From Hydrococcus rivularis NIES-593 (GTDB lineage Bacteria; Cyanobacteriota; Cyanobacteriia; Cyanobacteriales; Microcystaceae), in assembly GCF_001904635.1 (NCBI RefSeq), contig NZ_MRCB01000001.1, forward strand, positions 62,001 through 126,000: 64,000 bases of DNA. The letters run 5' to 3'. Below the pieces are notes generated by a model. It worked only from the letters and a program-made list of their open reading frames with translations, ran no database searches and was not told the DNA's origin. Positions 25,424 through 34,675 of this stretch are shown in pieces. The first letter of the stretch is position 1. Every line of letters begins with the position of its first letter. The position numbers and the translations under genes were made by a program.

Positions 25424-26302
25424 TTAAACAGCATCGATCCAAAAATCAGCCGTGATGATTTTGCCATTGCGATTAAACTGACCCCAGAGCTTATACTTTC
25501 CTGGTTGAGGAAAGCTAGTCATAAAATGAACCTGTCCAGCAGGAGCATTTTTTAGAGCGTGAGCATGAATGTAATCTGCTGCTGTTAATGAGGTTGACTG
25601 TCGCAGGATAACTAAATGTCCTTTTTCTCCTAAGTATGGCTGCAAGTCTGTAAGCGGTTGATTCTTAGAAGCATCTTGTAATTTAAACATTAAAGTGACT
25701 TCTTTACCCGCTTTCACAGTAGGTTCATAAACAGCAAGATTAACTTTAGTATCATTGAACGTTTTACTGCGATTTAGGTTAATTCCTGGGGCTGCAATAC
25801 TGCTTCCAGAAACTTGTGTTTTCAACACTGAGACTTGTTCTGTTTGACCAGCAGGTTTGTAGTCACTAAAAAATGTGTAATTGCCTGCTTGCGGAAAACG
25901 GGCTGCAACTTCAAACTGCCCATTTTCTTTATATGTGGGATGAAGATGACTAAAAAACTGAAGATCATCACTGACAAGAATGAGGTGCATGAGCTTTTCT
26001 TGGAAAGTGTCAAAGTTGGCTATTGCTTTCCCATCCGAATCTTGAACACCAATTACTATCGGAATATTTTTATTAGGTGTAAGAATGTTTGGAACTTTGA
26101 GTTTTACCTGGGTAAATGCTTTTTTCCCATCACCTGTGCCACTTGTTGAATGTTCTCTGTGATTAATCACACCTATAGAATGTTCTTCATGCTGATTTGT
26201 AGCAGCAGATATTAGTTTTCCTTCGTCTCTAATTAATAAGGAGCAACTTTGAATTAGTATCAAAGTAGTAGTTATAGCAATTGTATTCAGAAATCTATTC
26301 AT
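25424..26302 (-). CDS. Periplasmic lipoprotein of the copper island
   Basis: 292 residues. A lipoprotein signal ends at the lipobox LIQSC (Cys20). Two related domains follow, one containing MHLILVSDDLQFFSHLHP and the other HLVILRQSTSL ... IHAHAL. HLHP and HAHA are potential metal-binding groups. The beta-rich fold with FPQAGNYTFF and FPQPGKYKLWGQF resembles YtkA/cupredoxin-like domains found beside metal pumps. It follows the 84-residue membrane gene by 43 bp, probably as one transcript. The role in periplasmic copper binding is inferred. Confidence 0.65.
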   Translation of the reverse strand: MNRFLNTIAITTTLILIQSCSLLIRDEGKLISAATNQHEEHSIGVINHREHSTSGTGDGKKAFTQVKLKVPNILTPNKNIPIVIGVQDSDGKAIANFDTFQEKLMHLILVSDDLQFFSHLHPTYKENGQFEVAARFPQAGNYTFFSDYKPAGQTEQVSVLKTQVSGSSIAAPGINLNRSKTFNDTKVNLAVYEPTVKAGKEVTLMFKLQDASKNQPLTDLQPYLGEKGHLVILRQSTSLTAADYIHAHALKNAPAGQVHFMTSFPQPGKYKLWGQFNRNGKIITADFWIDAV

Positions 26303-26345
26303 TGATTTTGCTCCATTTTTTAATGATTGAAGTTATTCAAAAGTC

Positions 26346-26600
26346 TCAAGTCGCCTGGGGAGTTAATATAGCAAGCATTAGAACCACAATTTTTAGTTGC
26401 CAAGGTGCTAATATTAAACTGACAATTAGGCAAGCAACTGTAGATAAACTTGTTAATTCTGCCATGTCGGCAGTAGAATTTTTAAACAAATAACTAACTG
26501 CTAAACCAATCGTCAGTGGAATCAGAAAAAGTAAACTCATATAAGTCACTTCTCTTCTAAAAGCAGAAGGACTTTTCTGAAATGAATATTGGTTCTTCAT
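26346..26600 (-). CDS. Small membrane protein
   Basis: 84 residues with two hydrophobic membrane segments (about 20-38 and 56-80). No recognised family. It precedes the periplasmic lipoprotein gene on the same strand and probably shares its transcript. No MerR-type operator is visible upstream. Confidence 0.5.
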   Translation of the reverse strand: MKNQYSFQKSPSAFRREVTYMSLLFLIPLTIGLAVSYLFKNSTADMAELTSLSTVACLIVSLILAPWQLKIVVLMLAILTPQAT

Positions 26601-26796
26601 TACTTGTTATGCTAAAAACGTCTAGAAATTAGCTCATATCCCTTGCTGGGCAAGAAAGGCAGCTTTTAATCTTGACGTTTTATCTTTAGGAAGAAAATCT
26701 AGGTTATAACTGCCTGAAACCCTTGATTTTAAAGGTAAATTCCTAATTTGAGTTTAAACTTTAGCATAACACATACGGAAGAGCCTGAATATTTGA

Positions 26797-26831
26797 CTAT
26801 CAGCAGTTCATTCAATGCTGACTACTGATAG
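26797..26831 (-). terminator. Hairpin after the copZ-like gene
   Basis: CTATCAGCAGT (26797-26807) and ACTACTGATAG (26821-26831) form an 11-bp stem with one mismatch and a 13-nt loop, 19 bp beyond the CopZ-like stop. The following minus-strand sequence is only weakly U-rich. Confidence 0.5.
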
Positions 26832-26849
26832 TAGAATAAACTCAAAAAC

Positions 26850-27044
26850 CTAAACAGATGGATAGCCTATGGCAGCTATTACTTCTTTAATTTTAGTTTC
26901 AGGTGCTTGAGTTTCTATACTGACAATTTTTGTTTTTGGATCAGCTTGCACTGTGGCTGTAGAATCAATTGATTGAATTGCTTTGGTGATAGTATTCGCG
27001 CAAGCAGAACAAGCAAGTTTGGGAACTGTTAGTTGCAGTGTCAT
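26850..27044 (-). CDS. copZ: CopZ/Atx1-like copper chaperone
   Basis: A 64-residue heavy-metal-associated (HMA) domain with LACSAC at residues 10-15, giving the CxxC copper site (Cys12, Cys15). The Met before the first Cys in classical MxCxxC is replaced by Leu-Ala. The rest follows the ferredoxin-like fold (GYP near the end). It would carry Cu(I) in the cytoplasm to the P-type ATPase encoded nearby. A MerR-type operator promoter lies 90 bp upstream. Confidence 0.8.
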   Translation of the reverse strand: MTLQLTVPKLACSACANTITKAIQSIDSTATVQADPKTKIVSIETQAPETKIKEVIAAIGYPSV

Positions 27045-27121
27045 AGTGTTAAATTTCTTACTGAGGATAACTAATTTTCTGAAAATCGTTGAATAGATAT
27101 ACGCTTAATCTACTCGACTAA

Positions 27122-27157
27122 AATTAGTTTAAGTTCTCCAGCTTACGGGAGAGTCAA
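27122..27157 (-). promoter_or_regulatory. MerR-type operator promoter for copZ (site 1)
   Basis: Read on the minus strand: TTGACT, CTCCCGTAAGCTGGAGAAC, then TAAACT after a 20-base spacer. The long spacer between -35 and -10 with a dyad of CTCC/GGAG between them is the hallmark of MerR-activated promoters. The dyad is shared with three further sites in this window. Confidence 0.75.
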
Positions 27158-27282
27158 TAGGTAAAATAAAAAAAACAACTAATTTATTTATCAATTGATT
27201 TCTCTCAATAAAAAATCAGCATATCAACTTAGCTTAATGCGTTGATATACTGATAAAAAAATCAAATTAACAGCTTGATTGT

Positions 27283-27696
27283 TTAATTTCTTTCAATAAT
27301 AGGACAAATTGTTTTTTCAGGATTTTCAGGTATGCTTTCCCAACCAGAAACTAATCCTGATAATTCTTGTCTCAAAATAAGTAATTGCTGAATTTGTTCA
27401 TCAATAGCTTTAATCTTATCTTCTAGTTTAATTTTTATATGCTCACAAGGTAATTCCCCTCCATCATGAACATTTAAAAATTCCTTAATCTCTGACAAGC
27501 TTAATCCTAAGCTTTGAGCGCGTTTAATAAAGTGTAGTCGCTCCAAAACATCAGAGTTAAATAATCTAAATCCACCTTCCATTCTTGCTGATGATTTGAG
27601 TAGACCAAGTTCTTCATAGTAACGAATAGTTTTAATAGGTACACCGCTAGACTTGGCAACATTACCAATGAGTTTTGGCGCTTCTTGGACTAACAT
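27283..27696 (-). CDS. MerR-family metal-responsive regulator
   Basis: 137 residues. The winged helix-turn-helix is at residues 10-48 (NVAKSSGVPIKTIRYYEELG), followed by a dimerisation helix. Cys84 (ELPCEHIK) and Cys131 (KTICPII) are the likely metal ligands. The Cys pair of CueR (112 and 120) is not in place and the ZntR set is also incomplete, so the metal cannot be assigned from ligands alone; copper is likely from context. Its own promoter and three others in the window have matching operators, so it should be the activator of the copper regulon. Confidence 0.8.
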   Translation of the reverse strand: MLVQEAPKLIGNVAKSSGVPIKTIRYYEELGLLKSSARMEGGFRLFNSDVLERLHFIKRAQSLGLSLSEIKEFLNVHDGGELPCEHIKIKLEDKIKAIDEQIQQLLILRQELSGLVSGWESIPENPEKTICPIIERN

Positions 27697-27731
27697 ACTT
27701 AGCTGCTCTCATGCTAGATAAATGTATTTAC

Positions 27732-27766
27732 CTTATCTTAAACTCTCCAGTTAGCTGGAGAGTCAA
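27732..27766 (-). promoter_or_regulatory. MerR-type operator promoter for the regulator itself (site 2)
   Basis: On the minus strand: TTGACT, CTCCAGCTAACTGGAGAGTT (20 bases) and TAAGAT. The dyad ACTCTCCAG-TTAG-CTGGAGAGT on the plus strand is the most symmetrical of the four. It lies 36 bp upstream of the MerR-family start, implying autoregulation. Confidence 0.8.
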
Positions 27767-27790
27767 GTGAGAACAGGATCATTTTGCTAA

Positions 27791-28711
27791 TTATTTGCTA
27801 CTGGATTGTGTGGCAGGTTTTACTTCCACAACACCACGATACATTTTCATACCGCAGGTGAACTGATATTCACCAGGATACTTAGGAGTAAATTCCACTG
27901 AAGTGGTTTGGTTAGGAGCAAGGTCAACGGCTAAGTCAAAGTCCGGTATTAGCAATTTATCAAAACACTTGCTCAAATTGTGACGTTGGAAGTCCAATTT
28001 TACCGGTTGTCCCGCCTCTACAATTACTCGTTCCGGTTTGTAACCCTTTTCAACCGTAACAGTCACTTCTTGAGTACCTTCTGGTGTTTTCACTGCTTTT
28101 ATTGCTGACTCTGTAGGCAAAGAAAGCTCTGGTTGGATCTGGTGAATAGCTTGAGAATTAGTTGCTGGGGTTGCTTTTGCAGTCGAGTCAGTAGGTTGAA
28201 CTTCTATCACTCCTCGGAACATATTCATACCGCAGTTGAAGGTATAAGTATCTGGTTTGTCGGATGTGAACTCAATGGGTGTGACTTCGTTGAGTGGTAG
28301 GTTTTTGGCGATATGGAAATCAGGTAGGCGTATTTCTTCAAGACAACTACTAGGGTCACGACGTAGGAAATTAAGGCGGACTCTTTGACCTGCATTGACT
28401 AGAATTCGACTAGGTTCATAGCCTCCATCTACGATAATGCCAACTTCTTGAATACCATCATGAGCTTCTGCTTTTTGCGACTTTGGTTTACTCAAGAGAA
28501 ACCACCAGATTTCTAATCCGATTAACCCCAAGCCAACTGTTGTAACTGCACCTTTTACCCAGAATGGTTGCTCAATACGGCGGAACTGAGTTGTCTGCGA
28601 TCGCTCGGTAGCTGGCATTTCATGATTCATCTGTGCAACTACTCTATCTGAGGCAACAGTGAATGCCAATCCCAAGCTTGCTATACTGCTAAGAATTACT
28701 TTACTCAACAT
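27791..28711 (-). CDS. Two-domain cupredoxin-like membrane-associated protein
   Basis: 306 residues. A signal peptide-like start is followed by one membrane helix near residues 53-72. Two homologous cupredoxin-like domains lie at about 85-172 and 210-300, each ending in a CGM motif (FNCGMNMFRGVIEV and FTCGMKMYRGVVEV), with Cys, Met and Asp-Phe positions repeated. It starts 11 bp after the P-type ATPase stop with an AAGGAGG ribosome site, so it is expressed with the pump. It probably binds copper on the far side of the membrane and passes it to or receives it from the ATPase. Confidence 0.75.
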   Translation of the reverse strand: MLSKVILSSIASLGLAFTVASDRVVAQMNHEMPATERSQTTQFRRIEQPFWVKGAVTTVGLGLIGLEIWWFLLSKPKSQKAEAHDGIQEVGIIVDGGYEPSRILVNAGQRVRLNFLRRDPSSCLEEIRLPDFHIAKNLPLNEVTPIEFTSDKPDTYTFNCGMNMFRGVIEVQPTDSTAKATPATNSQAIHQIQPELSLPTESAIKAVKTPEGTQEVTVTVEKGYKPERVIVEAGQPVKLDFQRHNLSKCFDKLLIPDFDLAVDLAPNQTTSVEFTPKYPGEYQFTCGMKMYRGVVEVKPATQSSSK

Positions 28712-28722
28712 TTGCTACCTCC

Positions 28723-30984
28723 TTATACTACTGGTTTAGCTTGAAATTTACGCAGACGTAGGGCATTTGTAACTACTGAAACCGAACTAAATGCCATTGC
28801 TGCACCTGCAATAATTGGGTTAAGTAACCAACCGAAGATGGGGAACAAAATACCCGCAGCGATTGGAATGCCAGCAACGTTGTAGATGAAGGCGAAGAAC
28901 AGGTTTTGACGAATGTTACGAATTGTGGCGCGGCTGAGTTGAATGGCAGTGACAATGCTTCGTAAGTCACCGGAGATAAGCGTAATATCACTAGCGGCGA
29001 TCGCTACATCTGTACCAGTGCCAATTGCCATTCCTACATCGGCTTGGGCTAGGGCTGGTGCATCATTAATACCATCACCAACCATGGCCACAATCTTTCC
29101 TGATGATTGTAGTTTCTGCACTGTAGCGGCTTTTTGGTCGGGGCGAACTTCAGCCAAAACACGCTTGATACCAACTTCACGGGCGATGGTTTTGGCGGTG
29201 CGGCGATTATCTCCTGTAAGCATCACCACCTCTAAACCTAGTTTTTGCAAAGCGCGGACTGCTTGTATGGAGGAAGGTTTGATGGCATCAGAAATCCCCA
29301 TTAATCCCTGAATTTGTCCGTCAACCGCAATCCAAATCGCAGTTTTGCCTAGATATTCCAAACGCTCTTTATCTTGTTGTAAGGCTTGGGTGTCGATGCC
29401 TAATTCTGACATCCAGCGTTGTGTACCAATTTGCACAAGATGACCAGAAACTATACCTTGTACACCACTACCTGCTACAGCTTCAAACTCCTTGACATCT
29501 GCTAACGTCACTTCTTGAGATTGGGCGTATCTCACAACCGCTTCTGCCAATGGATGTTCGGAATTGCGTTCCACAGATGCCGTAAGTTGCACCAACCTGA
29601 TTTCGTTACCATTAGCAGTACCATTGACGGTGACAAAATCGGTGACTGTTGGTTTACCCTGAGTGATGGTTCCAGTTTTATCTAGTATTATTGTTTGAAT
29701 CTTGTGCGCCAGTTCCAAGCTTTCGGCACCTTTAATTAAAATGCCATTTTCTGCACCTTTACCTGTTCCTACCATTACAGATGTTGGTGTGGCTAAACCC
29801 AGCGCACAAGGACAGGCGATAATTAGTACCCCAACAGTGGTGATTAGCGCTAAAGTCACGTTACCTGTAAAATTAAACCAAATGATGAAAGTGAGTAGAG
29901 CGATCGCAATTACCGCAGGCACAAACCATCTAGTTACTTGGTCTGCTAATCTCTGAATTGGGGCTTTAGAACCCTGTGCCTGCTGTACTAATTGGACAAT
30001 CTGCGCCAGTACAGTATCACTTCCGACTCGTGTCGCCCGAAATTTAAAACTCCCAGTTTTGTTAATGGTAGCTCCAATCACTTCATCGCCTGGTTGCTTT
30101 TTGACAGGCACGCTTTCCCCTGTTACCATCCCTTCATCAATTGTGGATGCTCCCTCAATTACTTCCCCGTCAACAGGAATTTTCTCGCCAGGGCGAACCA
30201 ATATCACATCTCCAATAATTACTTCTTCAATTGGGACATCTACTTCTCGTCCATTACGAATCAAACGCGCCGTTTTAGCTTGTAACCCAATCAGCTTACG
30301 GATAGCTTCTGAGGTTTGTCCTTTCGCGCGATTTTCAAATAGTTTTCCTAGCAAAATCAGGGTAATGACGACCGCAGCAGTTTCATAATATACATCTGGT
30401 GTTAACCCCTGATTGATGAAAAAGCTGGGGAATAAAGTGGGAAATAGCGAATAAAAATATGCTGCACTTGTACCCAAAGCAATTAGGGTATCCATTGTGG
30501 CAGCATGACGTTTTAAAGCTTTCCAACCATTGATGTAGAAGGAGTAACCACACCAGAACTGTACTGGGGTAGTGAGTATCAACTGCACCCAAGGATTATG
30601 CAGCCATGCTGGGATAAAGGGTAGTTGCAACCCCGTCATTATAGGCAGCGAACCTATAACCAATACAGTGCTAATGATGCCTCCCACCGCTACTTTTCGC
30701 ATTAAATCGCGGGATTCTCTTAAGCGATGTCTTTTCTCCACATCGTCTTCTCCCGCCATCAGGTTTTGTTCTTGGAGTGGGTAAGCAGAGTAACCTGCTG
30801 CATTTACCGCCTCTTGAATGGCTTCTAAATCAGTTCTTCTAGGGTCATATTTAACTGTTGCCTGTTCTGCTCCAAAATTCACAATACATTCATCGACACC
30901 GGGGACAGAATTAATCGCGTCTTCAATGCTGCTGGCACAAGAGGCACAACTCATGCCGCGCAGTTTGAGTGTGGTATTCTCCAT
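28723..30984 (-). CDS. copA: Copper-transporting P1B-type ATPase
   Basis: 753 residues, the usual length for a single-HMA CopA. HMA domain with CASC at Cys13-Cys16; actuator motif TGESVPV; CPC metal channel motif Cys391-Pro392-Cys393; DKTGTIT phosphorylation loop; [18 protein letters not shown] hinge. The CPC and the HMA place it with Cu(I) exporters (CopA/PacS/CtaA). It would export cytoplasmic copper or supply it to a compartment; export fits the resistance context. A MerR-type promoter (site 3) lies 60 bp upstream and the cupredoxin gene follows in the operon. Confidence 0.93.
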   Translation of the reverse strand: MENTTLKLRGMSCASCASSIEDAINSVPGVDECIVNFGAEQATVKYDPRRTDLEAIQEAVNAAGYSAYPLQEQNLMAGEDDVEKRHRLRESRDLMRKVAVGGIISTVLVIGSLPIMTGLQLPFIPAWLHNPWVQLILTTPVQFWCGYSFYINGWKALKRHAATMDTLIALGTSAAYFYSLFPTLFPSFFINQGLTPDVYYETAAVVITLILLGKLFENRAKGQTSEAIRKLIGLQAKTARLIRNGREVDVPIEEVIIGDVILVRPGEKIPVDGEVIEGASTIDEGMVTGESVPVKKQPGDEVIGATINKTGSFKFRATRVGSDTVLAQIVQLVQQAQGSKAPIQRLADQVTRWFVPAVIAIALLTFIIWFNFTGNVTLALITTVGVLIIACPCALGLATPTSVMVGTGKGAENGILIKGAESLELAHKIQTIILDKTGTITQGKPTVTDFVTVNGTANGNEIRLVQLTASVERNSEHPLAEAVVRYAQSQEVTLADVKEFEAVAGSGVQGIVSGHLVQIGTQRWMSELGIDTQALQQDKERLEYLGKTAIWIAVDGQIQGLMGISDAIKPSSIQAVRALQKLGLEVVMLTGDNRRTAKTIAREVGIKRVLAEVRPDQKAATVQKLQSSGKIVAMVGDGINDAPALAQADVGMAIGTGTDVAIAASDITLISGDLRSIVTAIQLSRATIRNIRQNLFFAFIYNVAGIPIAAGILFPIFGWLLNPIIAGAAMAFSSVSVVTNALRLRKFQAKPVV

Positions 30985-31031
30985 CTGGCTGCTCCAGTTA
31001 CTAAGTGGCGTTAACTAACAACTAACGCTCT

Positions 31032-31066
31032 TTCATCTTGAATGCTCCAGTTCACTGGAGAGTCAA
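31032..31066 (-). promoter_or_regulatory. MerR-type operator promoter for copA (site 3)
   Basis: On the minus strand: TTGACT, CTCCAGTGAACTGGAGCATT (20 bases) and CAAGAT. It has the same dyad as sites 1, 2 and 4 and drives the copA-cupredoxin operon. Confidence 0.75.
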
Positions 31067-31290
31067 GAGGCCATCTGAAGAATTTTTTTAAGCACATATT
31101 AGATGCAGCTTTGTGGGTGCTTATACTTAGAGATGTAGATGGTGAATATGCGATCAAATTGCTATCAATACCAGCAGCGTCAGTCTGAAGTTACCGTTTG
31201 CAGTGCTAAGGTTATCTTTACTGACTGCCGCATTTCCAGGCACAGTTTGCAGCAAATACTACACGGCAGCCAGCTAGCTTTGACGATGAC

Positions 31291-31659
31291 TTAGGCAGTT
31301 GCCATCGCCATTTGGCGGCAAGAATCAGCGCAGCGACGGCACATCTGAGCGCAGGCTTTCATTTGAGCATCGTCACCCATGCGATCGCACTCATCTGCAC
31401 ACCGTTGACACAGTTCAGCACAAACGCCGCAGGTACGAGAATGTAAGTCAGAAGCTCGAAGCATGAAATTAGCACTTGTATTGCAAATTTCAGCGCAATC
31501 AAGCATTAATCGAATATGAGTAGGTTCGGCGTGATGACCACCTTTTTGTAGGCAGTAAGTCACGGTATTTAAACAAATACTGTGGCAGTCCAAGCAGTTT
31601 TGAATACACTGCTGCATCTGCTGGTTCACTTGATTCAAAGTGAGTTCTTGTATTGCCAT
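31291..31659 (-). CDS. Csp-like four-helix copper-storage protein
   Basis: 122 residues with 16 cysteines in CxxxC spacing on predicted helices (QNCLDCHSIC, AEICN, CGVCAELCQRC, CAQMCRRCADSC), plus His and Met. This is the DUF326/Csp pattern, in which a four-helix tetramer stores many Cu(I) ions. It has no signal peptide, so it would act in the cytosol like Csp3. It lies between copA and the DUF305 gene. No matching MerR operator precedes it, so it may be regulated separately. Confidence 0.85.
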   Translation of the reverse strand: MAIQELTLNQVNQQMQQCIQNCLDCHSICLNTVTYCLQKGGHHAEPTHIRLMLDCAEICNTSANFMLRASDLHSRTCGVCAELCQRCADECDRMGDDAQMKACAQMCRRCADSCRQMAMATA

Positions 31660-31981
31660 TTATTTACTCTCTTGAAATTTTTTAGGTTTACCAAAGGCAA
31701 TAACGCCTTTAGACTCACCTTAAAGATTTGCGAAGGCGTTAGCGAAGCTCACCGAAGGTATCGCGTCATACCAATGAGGTAATAAATATTTCTAGCTACT
31801 GAGGTATAGGGATTTCATGTTGATATGCACTCGTACATCTGTACTACTAGCACAAACCCTGATTTCATCCTAATTTCATTTTTGACTGTCAAACTATGTA
31901 GTAAGTGCAACAGTAGCTTTGTGAATAGCTAGTTATCTGGGCAATTTTATTACCCAAGCCAAAGATAAATAACCCAAGGGG

Positions 31982-32013
31982 TTGACTCTCCAGCCAACTG
32001 GATATTTGAAAAT
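31982..32013 (+). promoter_or_regulatory. MerR-type operator promoter for the DUF305 gene (site 4)
   Basis: TTGACT, CTCCAGCCAACTGGATATTT (20 bases) and GAAAAT on the plus strand. The right half of the dyad is weaker (CTGGAT instead of CTGGAG). The promoter is 20 bp upstream of the DUF305 start codon. Confidence 0.65.
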
Positions 32014-32032
32014 GCAATCAGGAAATATTTAG

Positions 32033-32755
32033 ATGAACCCTATGCAACTTTCTACTCTGAAAAATAGCTTTTTGTCATTGACTTTGGTAGCGATCGCCTC
32101 TGTTCCTAGCGGCCTCTTAACAGCTTGTTCTACAACTGCCTCCCAAAACCAAAGCCAAACACCAAACCCTACTACTGCTACTAGCGATAAGCAACCCATG
32201 AACCATGACGGTATGATGAATCATGGTAGCGGTATGAACCACGGTATGGCAATGGATTTAGGCCCAGCCGATGCTAATTATGATTTGCGGTTTATAGATG
32301 CGATGATTCCGCACCATCAGGGGGCAGTGAAAATGGCGAATGTTGCACAGCAGAAATCGAAACGCCCTGAGATTAAAAACCTAGCAGACGAAATTATCAA
32401 AGCACAAAACCAAGAAATTACGCAGATGAAAAAGTGGCGTGCAGCTTGGTATCCCAAAGTGGGAGATAAACCAATGGCTTATGATGCCAAAATGGGTCAT
32501 GACATGGAGATGTCTTCTGAGCAAATGCAAGCCATGATGATGGATATAGATTTGGGTGCAGCTGATGCAGAATTTGATCTGCGTTTTATTAACGCAATGA
32601 TTCCGCACCATGAAGCAGCTGTAGTTATGGCGAAAGATGCCTTGCAAAAGTCTCAACGTCCTGAAATTAAAAACTTGGCTCAAGAAATTATCAAAGCCCA
32701 AGACATAGAGATTAACCAAATGAAACAGTGGCGCAAAACTTGGTATAACCAGTAA
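32033..32755 (+). CDS. Duplicated DUF305 copper-associated lipoprotein
   Basis: 240 residues. Signal sequence with a lipobox near LLTAC; then a Met/His-rich stretch (MNHDGMMNHGSGMNHGMAMD) and two tandem DUF305 domains, each with RFIxAMIPHH and KRPEIKNLA motifs (about residues 80-140 and 180-235). HH and Met clusters suit copper binding in the periplasm. DUF305 proteins accompany copper efflux genes. Expression from the MerR-type promoter places it in the copper regulon. Confidence 0.85.
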   Translation: MNPMQLSTLKNSFLSLTLVAIASVPSGLLTACSTTASQNQSQTPNPTTATSDKQPMNHDGMMNHGSGMNHGMAMDLGPADANYDLRFIDAMIPHHQGAVKMANVAQQKSKRPEIKNLADEIIKAQNQEITQMKKWRAAWYPKVGDKPMAYDAKMGHDMEMSSEQMQAMMMDIDLGAADAEFDLRFINAMIPHHEAAVVMAKDALQKSQRPEIKNLAQEIIKAQDIEINQMKQWRKTWYNQ

Positions 32756-32910
32756 TCTCAAATTTCAATTTCTACTTAGAAACGGGTACAAAGTTTGCTG
32801 ACGCAATTGAGAATTTTAGATGTCAAAGAAAGCTAGTTTCTGAATTCTCAATTTCATGCCAATTTCATTTTGAGATGAAAGACTGAGAATGAGGTGCAGA
32901 AAAATCTCCT

Positions 32911-32930
32911 AAAAAAAGCTAGCTTTTTTT
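32911..32930. repeat. 20-bp perfect palindrome A7GCTAGCT7
   Basis: A 20-base perfect palindrome in the gap between the DUF305 and RND-adaptor genes. It could act as a weak terminator (T-run) or a protein-binding site; no loop is available beyond the CTAG centre, so a terminator is not certain. Confidence 0.45.
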
Positions 32931-32990
32931 ACCAAATATAAATACCCGATCGCCTTCCTTTGCCCTCATACTTAAGGATTTCTGATAGCG

Positions 32991-34673
32991 ATGCCCAACT
33001 CTCTGCGTTTCCAACCAACTGTAACCATACGTTGTGTTTCTGGTACACTTGTCAGCCTGCTGTTATTAGCAAGCCCCATAGTAGTTTTAGCCCACGGCGG
33101 ACACGGAAATGAATTTCAAGGAGAAAGTGAAGCCACCCCAGCAACTAGTTCCATTCAAGTTGATACTCAAACTGCCCAACGGTTAGGAATTAAGGTTGAG
33201 CCAGTTAAACGCCAACAACTAGCAGTTGGTATTAAAACTACCGGACAAATTGAAACTTTACCCAGCCAAAGAGTGGAAGTGACTACCCCAATTTCAGGGG
33301 CAAAAGTAGTTGAATTACTAGTAGAACCCGGTGCAAACGTCAAGAAAGGCCAACCTGTAGCTGTTGTATCCAGCCCTGACTTGGTGGAATTGCGGGTTAA
33401 CTCCCAAGAAAAACTAGCACAAGGTCAGGCTGATTTACGGCAAGCACAAGCTGACTTGAGGCTAGCCCAGCAGAATTACGATCGCTATCAGCAAATAGCC
33501 GCAGCTGAAATAGCTCAAGCCCAAAGCCAAGTAGCATTTGCTCAAGAAAAGTATAACAAAGATAGACAGTTAGCTGATGCTGGTGCTTTGCCACGTCGTA
33601 CAGCCCTAGAATCCCAAACCCAGTTAGCAGAAGCTAAGGCTAAACTAACCACAGCTAACAGTCGCCGCGATGTGATCGAGGCTGAGGCTAAACTCAAAAC
33701 GGCTCAATCATCTGTTGAACTGGCCCAATCAAAAATCCAACTTAGTAGCACCACATATCAAACTCGCCTTTCTCAATTGGGAAACCGGGCTAATGCTCAA
33801 GGACTGGTGACAGTAAATGCTCCGATTTCCGGGAAGGTTGCTGACAGAGAAGTTACTCTCGGTCAAACATTCCAGGACGCAGGTGGCAAGTTAATGACGA
33901 TTGTGAATGACAGCCGTGTTTTTGCCACAGCGAATATTTATGAAAAAGATTTAGACAAAGTTAAGATTGGTCAACGGGTAAGCTTGAAAGTGGCTTCTGT
34001 ACCTAATCGCACCTTTAATGGAAGAATTGCCGTAATTGAATCTGTGGTAGCAGGTGATACGCGCGTTGTGCCTGTGAAAGCCGAAATAGATAACTCCAGT
34101 GGAGTTCTCAAACCTGGAATGTTTGCTGAGTTGGAAGTGTTGACAAACCAAACTTCGTCAGATGTTTTGGCTATCAACAGTGCATCTGTGGTAGAAGCAA
34201 ATGGCAAGAAACAGGTTTATGTGCAGAATGGTAACGCTTATCAACCTGTTGAAGTTACCTTGGGTCAAACTTCGCAAGACATGATTGAGGTAAAAACTGG
34301 TTTATTCGAGGGTGATTTGATCGTTACCCAGCGCGCGCCGCAACTTTACGCTCAATCTTTGCGGGGTGATACCAAGACGAAAGCAGACGAACACACCGAA
34401 ATTCCTGCACAGGTAACGGAAACTAAAACGTTTAGCTTACCACTACCCTGGTGGATTGCAGCAGGAGGGGGAGCTACTCTAGCTACTCTAGCTTTTATGG
34501 CAGGTACTTTTTGGGCGGGTCGTCGCAGCAAACATCAATATCAACTAGCCACAGGAGTTAGCTATGTCACAGAAGAAGATATCAATAGTTCCGTTCCAGT
34601 AGAGCCATCACCAGAATTTAATGATAACCATCGGGTAGCGAGTCAAGATTCAGAAATCAAGATTGAGAAATAA
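32991..34673 (+). CDS. Periplasmic adaptor of a heavy-metal RND efflux pump
   Basis: 560 residues, longer than typical adaptors. N-terminal signal sequence; barrel-sandwich (lipoyl) halves about 90-140 and 270-300 (GAKVVELLVEPGANVKKGQP; VNAPISGKVADREVTLGQTF) enclosing a coiled-coil rich in Gln/Ala (about 140-260). Beta-barrel and membrane-proximal domains follow, then an extra membrane helix near residues 478-508. HGGHGNE near the start could bind metal. Its stop is 2 bp from the RND gene start, so both come from one transcript. HlyD/CusB-type MFP family. Confidence 0.88.
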   Translation: MPNSLRFQPTVTIRCVSGTLVSLLLLASPIVVLAHGGHGNEFQGESEATPATSSIQVDTQTAQRLGIKVEPVKRQQLAVGIKTTGQIETLPSQRVEVTTPISGAKVVELLVEPGANVKKGQPVAVVSSPDLVELRVNSQEKLAQGQADLRQAQADLRLAQQNYDRYQQIAAAEIAQAQSQVAFAQEKYNKDRQLADAGALPRRTALESQTQLAEAKAKLTTANSRRDVIEAEAKLKTAQSSVELAQSKIQLSSTTYQTRLSQLGNRANAQGLVTVNAPISGKVADREVTLGQTFQDAGGKLMTIVNDSRVFATANIYEKDLDKVKIGQRVSLKVASVPNRTFNGRIAVIESVVAGDTRVVPVKAEIDNSSGVLKPGMFAELEVLTNQTSSDVLAINSASVVEANGKKQVYVQNGNAYQPVEVTLGQTSQDMIEVKTGLFEGDLIVTQRAPQLYAQSLRGDTKTKADEHTEIPAQVTETKTFSLPLPWWIAAGGGATLATLAFMAGTFWAGRRSKHQYQLATGVSYVTEEDINSSVPVEPSPEFNDNHRVASQDSEIKIEK

Positions 34674-34675
34674 CA

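Noticed and set aside
32911-32930. A7GCTAGCT7 palindrome as a proven terminator
   Set aside because: It has no real loop, so it is left as a palindrome of unknown use.
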